Origin: an uncultured Eubacteriales bacterium
GTDB taxonomy: Bacteria > Bacillota > Clostridia > Christensenellales > Aristaeellaceae
Length of the DNA: 64,000 nucleotides
Direction: 5' to 3'
Assembly (NCBI GenBank): GCA_944349545.1
Contig: CALVNG010000001.1
Coordinates: 20,222-84,221, forward strand
The notes under the pieces are model-generated. The model was given only the letters and a program-made list of their open reading frames with translations, made no database searches and was not told the DNA's origin. This document shows positions 60,036-64,000 of this stretch, piece by piece; position 1 is the first letter of the stretch, and each line of letters starts with the position of its first letter. The position numbers and the translations under genes are program-made.

Positions 60036-60064
60036 TTGCAACCCCCGCACCGGCATGATATCAT
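60036..60064 (+). promoter_or_regulatory. Sigma-A promoter of the radical-SAM operon
   Basis: TTGCAA (60036-60041), 17-base spacer, TATCAT (60059-60064), 33 bases before the start codon. Confidence 0.7.
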
Positions 60065-60096
60065 TACTATGTATGCGCCCATGGTAAGGAGGAGCT

Positions 60097-61941
60097 ATGA
60101 CCTACGATTTTGACGCGCTGCTGGGCCGCGTGGAGAAGCCCGGCCGGTATACCGGCGGCGAGATGAACGCCGAGGTGAAGCCCATTGCCCAGGCGGACAT
60201 CTCCTTCGCCTTCTGCTTTCCCGACACCTATGAGGTGGCGATGAGCCATCTGGGCATGAAGATTCTCTACGGCATCCTCAACAGCCTGCCCTATGCCGTG
60301 TGCGAGCGGGTGAGCATGCCGTGGGTGGACATGCTGTCCGAGCTTCGCAAAAACCATATCCCCCTGTGCTCGCTGGAAAGCCATACGCCGCTTTCCCGCT
60401 TTGATATCATTGGCTTTACCCTCCAGTACGAGATGAGCTACACCAACGTGCTGGAGATGATGGACCTGGGCGGCGTGCCGGTGCTCTCGGCCGAGCGCGG
60501 GGAGGATGACCCCATCGTGCTGGCGGGCGGCCCCTGCGCCTTCAACCCGGAGCCTTTGCACCTGTTCATCGACGCGTTTCTCATCGGCGACGGCGAGGAC
60601 TCCATCGTCGAGGTCACCGATGTGCTCAACGCCTGCAAAAAGGAAGGGGTTCCCCGCGCCGAGCGCCTCAGGCGCCTGGCGGCGCTTCGCGGCGTGTACG
60701 TGCCCGGCCTCTATCACGACGAGTACAACGCCGACGGCACCCTCAAAAGCCTGGAGCCGGTCGATCCCTGCGCGCCGCCGAGGGTGCTTCGCAGCATCCT
60801 GACCGATTTTGAAAACGCCTATGTGCCTACCAGCCCTCCCGTGCCCTATCTTCAGCCCGTATTTGACCGCATCATGCTGGAAATCATGCGCGGCTGCACG
60901 CGCGGGTGCCGCTTCTGCCAGGCGGGCATGCTCTACCGCCCCGTGCGTGAGCGCAGCGTGGACAAGCTGGTAGAGCTGGCCAGGGAATCCGTCCGGAACA
61001 CGGGCTATGAGGAAATCTCGCTTTCCTCGCTTTCCTCCAGCGATTATTCCTGCATTTCCGAGCTGGCCGGCCGCCTGACCGACGCACTCAAGGACCAGCG
61101 CGTATCGCTGTCGCTTCCCAGCCTTCGCGTGGACAAGTTCGTTCAGGATACGCTTACCCACACCCAGAAGGTCAAAAAGAGCAGCCTCACCTTTGCGCCC
61201 GAGGCAGGCACCCAGCGCCTGCGCGACGTGATCAACAAAAACGTGACCGAGACCGATCTGGTCAACACCCTGACCAACGCCTTTTCCAACGGCTGGAACG
61301 CCGTCAAGCTCTATTTCATGACCGGCTTGCCCACCGAGACGGACGAGGATCTCATCGGCATTGCAGAGCTCGCCAAAACCGCCGCGGGAGCCTATTACAG
61401 CGTACCCAGGGAAAAGCGCGTCAAGGGCCTGCGCATCACGTGCAGCGCGTCGGTGTTCGTGCCCAAGCCCTTCACGCCCTTCCAGTGGTGCCGCCAGGAC
61501 GACCCCGAAACCGTGCGCCGCAAGCAGCGCCTGGTGCGCGAGCACTTCGCGCCGCTCAAATCCGCGCATTTCAACTATCATGACAGCGGCGTCAGCCAGA
61601 TTGAGGCGTGCTTCGCCCTGGGCGACCGGCGGCTGGCGCGCGTGTTGCACCGCGCCTGGCAGCTGGGCTGCCGCCTGGACGGCTGGACCGACCAGTTCCG
61701 CTATGACCTGTGGCTTCAGGCGTTTGAGGAGTGCGGGCTGGACATCGCCTTCTATGCCCACCGCGAACGCGCGCTGGATGAGCTGCTCCCCTGGGACCAC
61801 ATCGACGCGGGCATCGACAAGGCGTTCCTCAAGCGCGAGTATGAGCGTGCCATGCGCGCCCAGACCACCCGCGACTGCCGCGAGGGCTGCAACGGATGCG
61901 GCCTGCAAAAGCTCAAGGGGGTGTGCCGCGCATGCGAATGA
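60097..61941 (+). CDS. TIGR03960-type B12-binding radical SAM protein
   Basis: A 614-residue protein. N-terminal cobalamin-binding-like domain (about residues 1-180), then the radical-SAM core with C-x3-C-x2-C in RGCTRGCRFCQAG (about residues 267-275), and a C-terminal segment ending in Cys-rich CREGCNGCGLQKL. It belongs to the TIGR03960 family, which always travels with a DUF2344 protein; that gene overlaps its stop by ten bases. The reaction is unknown. The location before RNase E/G fits a translation or RNA-related role (inference). AAGGAGG is close to the start. Confidence 0.92.
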   Translation: MTYDFDALLGRVEKPGRYTGGEMNAEVKPIAQADISFAFCFPDTYEVAMSHLGMKILYGILNSLPYAVCERVSMPWVDMLSELRKNHIPLCSLESHTPLSRFDIIGFTLQYEMSYTNVLEMMDLGGVPVLSAERGEDDPIVLAGGPCAFNPEPLHLFIDAFLIGDGEDSIVEVTDVLNACKKEGVPRAERLRRLAALRGVYVPGLYHDEYNADGTLKSLEPVDPCAPPRVLRSILTDFENAYVPTSPPVPYLQPVFDRIMLEIMRGCTRGCRFCQAGMLYRPVRERSVDKLVELARESVRNTGYEEISLSSLSSSDYSCISELAGRLTDALKDQRVSLSLPSLRVDKFVQDTLTHTQKVKKSSLTFAPEAGTQRLRDVINKNVTETDLVNTLTNAFSNGWNAVKLYFMTGLPTETDEDLIGIAELAKTAAGAYYSVPREKRVKGLRITCSASVFVPKPFTPFQWCRQDDPETVRRKQRLVREHFAPLKSAHFNYHDSGVSQIEACFALGDRRLARVLHRAWQLGCRLDGWTDQFRYDLWLQAFEECGLDIAFYAHRERALDELLPWDHIDAGIDKAFLKREYERAMRAQTTRDCREGCNGCGLQKLKGVCRACE

Positions 61942-62615
61942 TGGTCGTTTTTGAAAAGGGAGAAACCCTGCGCTACATCGGCCACCTGGACCTGATGCGC
62001 GCCATGCAGCGCGCCCTGCGCCGAAGCGGCCTGCCCATCCGCTATTCCAACGGCTTCAATCCCCACATCCGCCTGAGCTTCGCGGCGCCGCTGAGCGTGG
62101 GCGTGGTGGGCCTGCGCGAGCTCATGGAGGTGCCTTTGGAGGACGGCGTGAGCGAGCAGGCCTTTCAGGACGGCATGAACGCCGTTTTGCCCGGTTGCCT
62201 GCGCATTCGCCAGTGCCGCGCGCTGGCGGACGGGTTCCCGGCGCTGATGTCGCTGGCGGCGGGATCGCGCTACCTGATCCGCTTCCCGTCCAATGCGGAA
62301 AGCGACCGCGCCGCGGCGGGGTTCGAGGCGTTTATGGCGCTTGAGCACTACACCGCCGCCCGCCGCACCAAGAGCGGGGAAAACCCCTGCGATATCCGGC
62401 CCTTCGTGACCGGGGGCACGCTTCAAAAAACCGGGGAAGGCTGGGAAATCGCTCTGGAAACGGTAGCCACCGCCGCCGGCTCCCTCAAGCCCTCCCTGTG
62501 GCTGGAGTGCCTGCGCACCTTCACGCAGGCGGGGGAGTTTCCGCATATCATCTACCGCACGGCCATTCTGGCCCGCAAGCCCGACGGGACGCTGGTTCCC
62601 ATGGAGGAGGTTTGA
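61932..62615 (+). CDS. TIGR03936/DUF2344 protein, radical SAM partner
   Basis: A 227-residue protein starting MRMMVVFEKGETLRYIGHLD, the signature of the TIGR03936 family that accompanies TIGR03960 radical SAM proteins and in many Firmicutes is fused to them. It has GLPIRYSNGFNPHIRLSFAA (family motif). It overlaps the radical SAM stop by ten bases and its own stop is two bases before the RNase gene start. A role as substrate-binding subunit is probable but unproven. Confidence 0.93.
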   Translation: MRMMVVFEKGETLRYIGHLDLMRAMQRALRRSGLPIRYSNGFNPHIRLSFAAPLSVGVVGLRELMEVPLEDGVSEQAFQDGMNAVLPGCLRIRQCRALADGFPALMSLAAGSRYLIRFPSNAESDRAAAGFEAFMALEHYTAARRTKSGENPCDIRPFVTGGTLQKTGEGWEIALETVATAAGSLKPSLWLECLRTFTQAGEFPHIIYRTAILARKPDGTLVPMEEV

Positions 62616-62617
62616 GC

Positions 62618-63817
62618 ATGGGCCGTTCGCTCAGGCTGCTGGTGCAGGGCACGCCGGACTCCGCGCGTATCGCCCTTTTGGACGGGGCGCGCCTTCTGGA
62701 GTTTTATCAGGAGGATACGGGCGCGGAAAGCCTGGTGGGATCGGTGTTTCTGGGCCGGGTGGAGCGCGTTCTGCCCGATGTGAAGGCCGCGTTTGTCAAG
62801 CTGGGCCTTCGCCAGAACGGCTTTCTGCCCCTGCGCGAGGCGGAAAGCTACCACCGCACCTCGGGCAGCGCCTCGCTCATGACCGGGCAGGACGTGCTGG
62901 TACAGGTCAAAAAGGACCCCAAGGGCGAGAAGGGCGCTTTCCTGACGCGGGATATCAGCCTGCCGGGGCAGTATGTGCTGCTCATGCCCAGGAACCGCTT
63001 TGTAGGCCTCAGCCGCCGGGTGACCGGCGAGGAGGACCGCGCCCGCGCGCAGGCGCTGGGCAGGCGTATCGCGGACGGGCGTTTCGGCCTGATCGTGCGC
63101 CACGCCGCGCTGTTTGCGCCCGTAGCCGAGGTGGAGGCCGAGGCCGAGGCCCTGTGGCAGATGTGGCGCGAAACCGAGGAACGCGCGAGGTACTGCAAGG
63201 CCCCCGCCCTGTTGCACGAAGAACCCTCGATGCTCACCGTGCTTTTGAGGGACTATGCCGCGCGCCATCCCATCGAGGTGCTCTCCCGGCTTGAGCCGCC
63301 CGATACGCCGCCCCAGGGCGTGACGTGGCGGACCCTTCCGGCGGTGGAGATGGAGGCCGCCTGGTCCGCCGCACGGGTGGAAAAGCAGGTGGACGAGGCG
63401 CTTTGCCGGCGCGTGCCGCTGCCCGGCGGCGGCTCGCTGATCATCGACGAACGCGAGGCGCTCACCACCATCGATGTCAACTCCGGCAGCACCGTCACCG
63501 CCGCGGACGGGGAAACGCTGGCCGTGGAGGAAAACCTGCGCGCCGCCGCCGAGGCGGCCCGGCAGATACGCCTGCGCAACCTGAGCGGCATCTTGCTCAT
63601 TGATTTTATCGACATGCAAAGCGACGCCGACCGGGCCCGTGTGCTGGCCGCCATGGAGCAGGCCGCAAGCGACGACCGGGTGAAAACCGTGATCCACGGC
63701 TTTACCAGCCTGGGCCTTCTGGAAATGACGCGCAAGCGCACCCGCGACACGCTTTCCGACACGCTGACCCAGCCCTGCGACGCCTGCCACGCCACCGGCC
63801 GCGTGCGCCGGGAATAA
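62618..63817 (+). CDS. rng: Ribonuclease E/G family protein
   Basis: A 399-residue endoribonuclease. An S1-like RNA-binding start ([20 protein letters not shown], about residues 35-100) is followed by the RNase H/DNase I-like catalytic region with the two metal-binding Asp in IDVNSG and [11 protein letters not shown], and the Zn-link-like CDACHATG near the C-terminus. It makes 5'-monophosphate RNA ends and matures rRNA. The start at 62618 is GAGGAGG-preceded; the gene is coupled to the radical-SAM pair. Confidence 0.92.
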   Translation: MGRSLRLLVQGTPDSARIALLDGARLLEFYQEDTGAESLVGSVFLGRVERVLPDVKAAFVKLGLRQNGFLPLREAESYHRTSGSASLMTGQDVLVQVKKDPKGEKGAFLTRDISLPGQYVLLMPRNRFVGLSRRVTGEEDRARAQALGRRIADGRFGLIVRHAALFAPVAEVEAEAEALWQMWRETEERARYCKAPALLHEEPSMLTVLLRDYAARHPIEVLSRLEPPDTPPQGVTWRTLPAVEMEAAWSAARVEKQVDEALCRRVPLPGGGSLIIDEREALTTIDVNSGSTVTAADGETLAVEENLRAAAEAARQIRLRNLSGILLIDFIDMQSDADRARVLAAMEQAASDDRVKTVIHGFTSLGLLEMTRKRTRDTLSDTLTQPCDACHATGRVRRE

Positions 63818-63830
63818 CGAAAGGAACCGA

Positions 63831-64000
63831 ATGCCCGTGCAACACACCCCCGTTTATGTGACCGAGGCCGAGCGCCTCGAACAGGAAAACGCCGCAAGGC
63901 AGGTCCGCGACCTGTCCGAGCGACCCCGCACCTATCACATCGTCACCTACGGCTGCCAGATGAACGCGCACGATTCCGAAAAGCTGGCCGGCATTCTGTC
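63831..64000 (+). CDS. miaB: tRNA-2-methylthio-N6-dimethylallyladenosine synthase, N-terminal part
   Basis: The start of a radical-SAM methylthiotransferase that runs off the right edge. Fifty-six codons are visible; the MTTase N-domain motif [20 protein letters not shown] carries the first cluster-binding Cys. GAAAGGAACC precedes the start at 63831, 13 bases after the RNase stop. Identity as MiaB rather than RimO or MtaB rests on the QMNxxDSE sequence. Confidence 0.88.
   Translation, partial: MPVQHTPVYVTEAERLEQENAARQVRDLSERPRTYHIVTYGCQMNAHDSEKLAGIL

Noticed and set aside
60067..61908. 613-codon minus-strand frame over the radical-SAM gene
   Set aside because: Antisense to a gene with C-x3-C-x2-C and family partners; low-complexity composition.

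Overview
The window looks like the chromosome of a GC-rich, anaerobic, gut-type Clostridia (Firmicutes). Evidence is Shine-Dalgarno sites of the GGAGG type, sigma-A promoters, a MurQ/MurR amino-sugar locus, a superoxide reductase/rubrerythrin cassette, an NfnAB-like flavin enzyme, a giant xPxTG surface protein with a class B sortase, and an operon closely resembling the gut bilirubin-reductase genes bilQRS. No rRNA, tRNA or CRISPR array was seen.

Layout. 1-9.4 kb (+): end of alr, a membrane protein, rsmD-coaD, a coiled-coil protein, a MacA/MacB-like pair without its ATPase, an MsmK-type sugar ATPase, and an ECF sigma/membrane protein/secreted protein operon. 9.5-15.7 kb (-): ridA-NfnAB-like operon, a secreted FMN-binding-like protein, and a MarR / old-yellow-enzyme / flavodoxin operon (bilQRS-like; the reductase carries a one-base frameshift). 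16-23.4 kb: sugar ABC importer, AGE-family epimerase and sugar kinase (-), divergent from murR-murQ (+): an amino-sugar/MurNAc salvage locus. The importer has no ATPase of its own and may use the MsmK-like protein. 23.6-25.8 kb (+): superoxide reductase, a double-rubredoxin protein and a ferredoxin-rubredoxin-diiron-rubredoxin fusion.

25.9-42.8 kb: an accessory surface module. A tyrosine recombinase lies between two 14-bp inverted repeats, next to a 4,657-residue Cna-B/SpaA-repeat surface protein and a class B sortase. A good promoter inside the inverted repeats points away from the surface gene, so inversion would turn it toward that gene. I propose a Hin-like phase switch. This is the most interesting inference in the window.

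42.8-64 kb: a dehydrogenase with its MerR regulator; a NahK-like sugar kinase plus nucleotidyltransferase, divergent from a PocR-AraC regulator; a flavin/FMN split-barrel protein, rmuC, recR and ybaB; an ECF sigma/PrsW/membrane-protein operon; secreted proteins (an xPxTG InlB-repeat protein, an SH3 protein, a chagasin-like inhibitor); and finally a radical-SAM/DUF2344 pair, RNase E/G and the start of miaB. Three unrelated promoters (ridA, the recombinase-region promoter, the radical-SAM operon) share one odd design: a pair of 24-25 bp direct repeats ending 4-5 bp before the -35 box.
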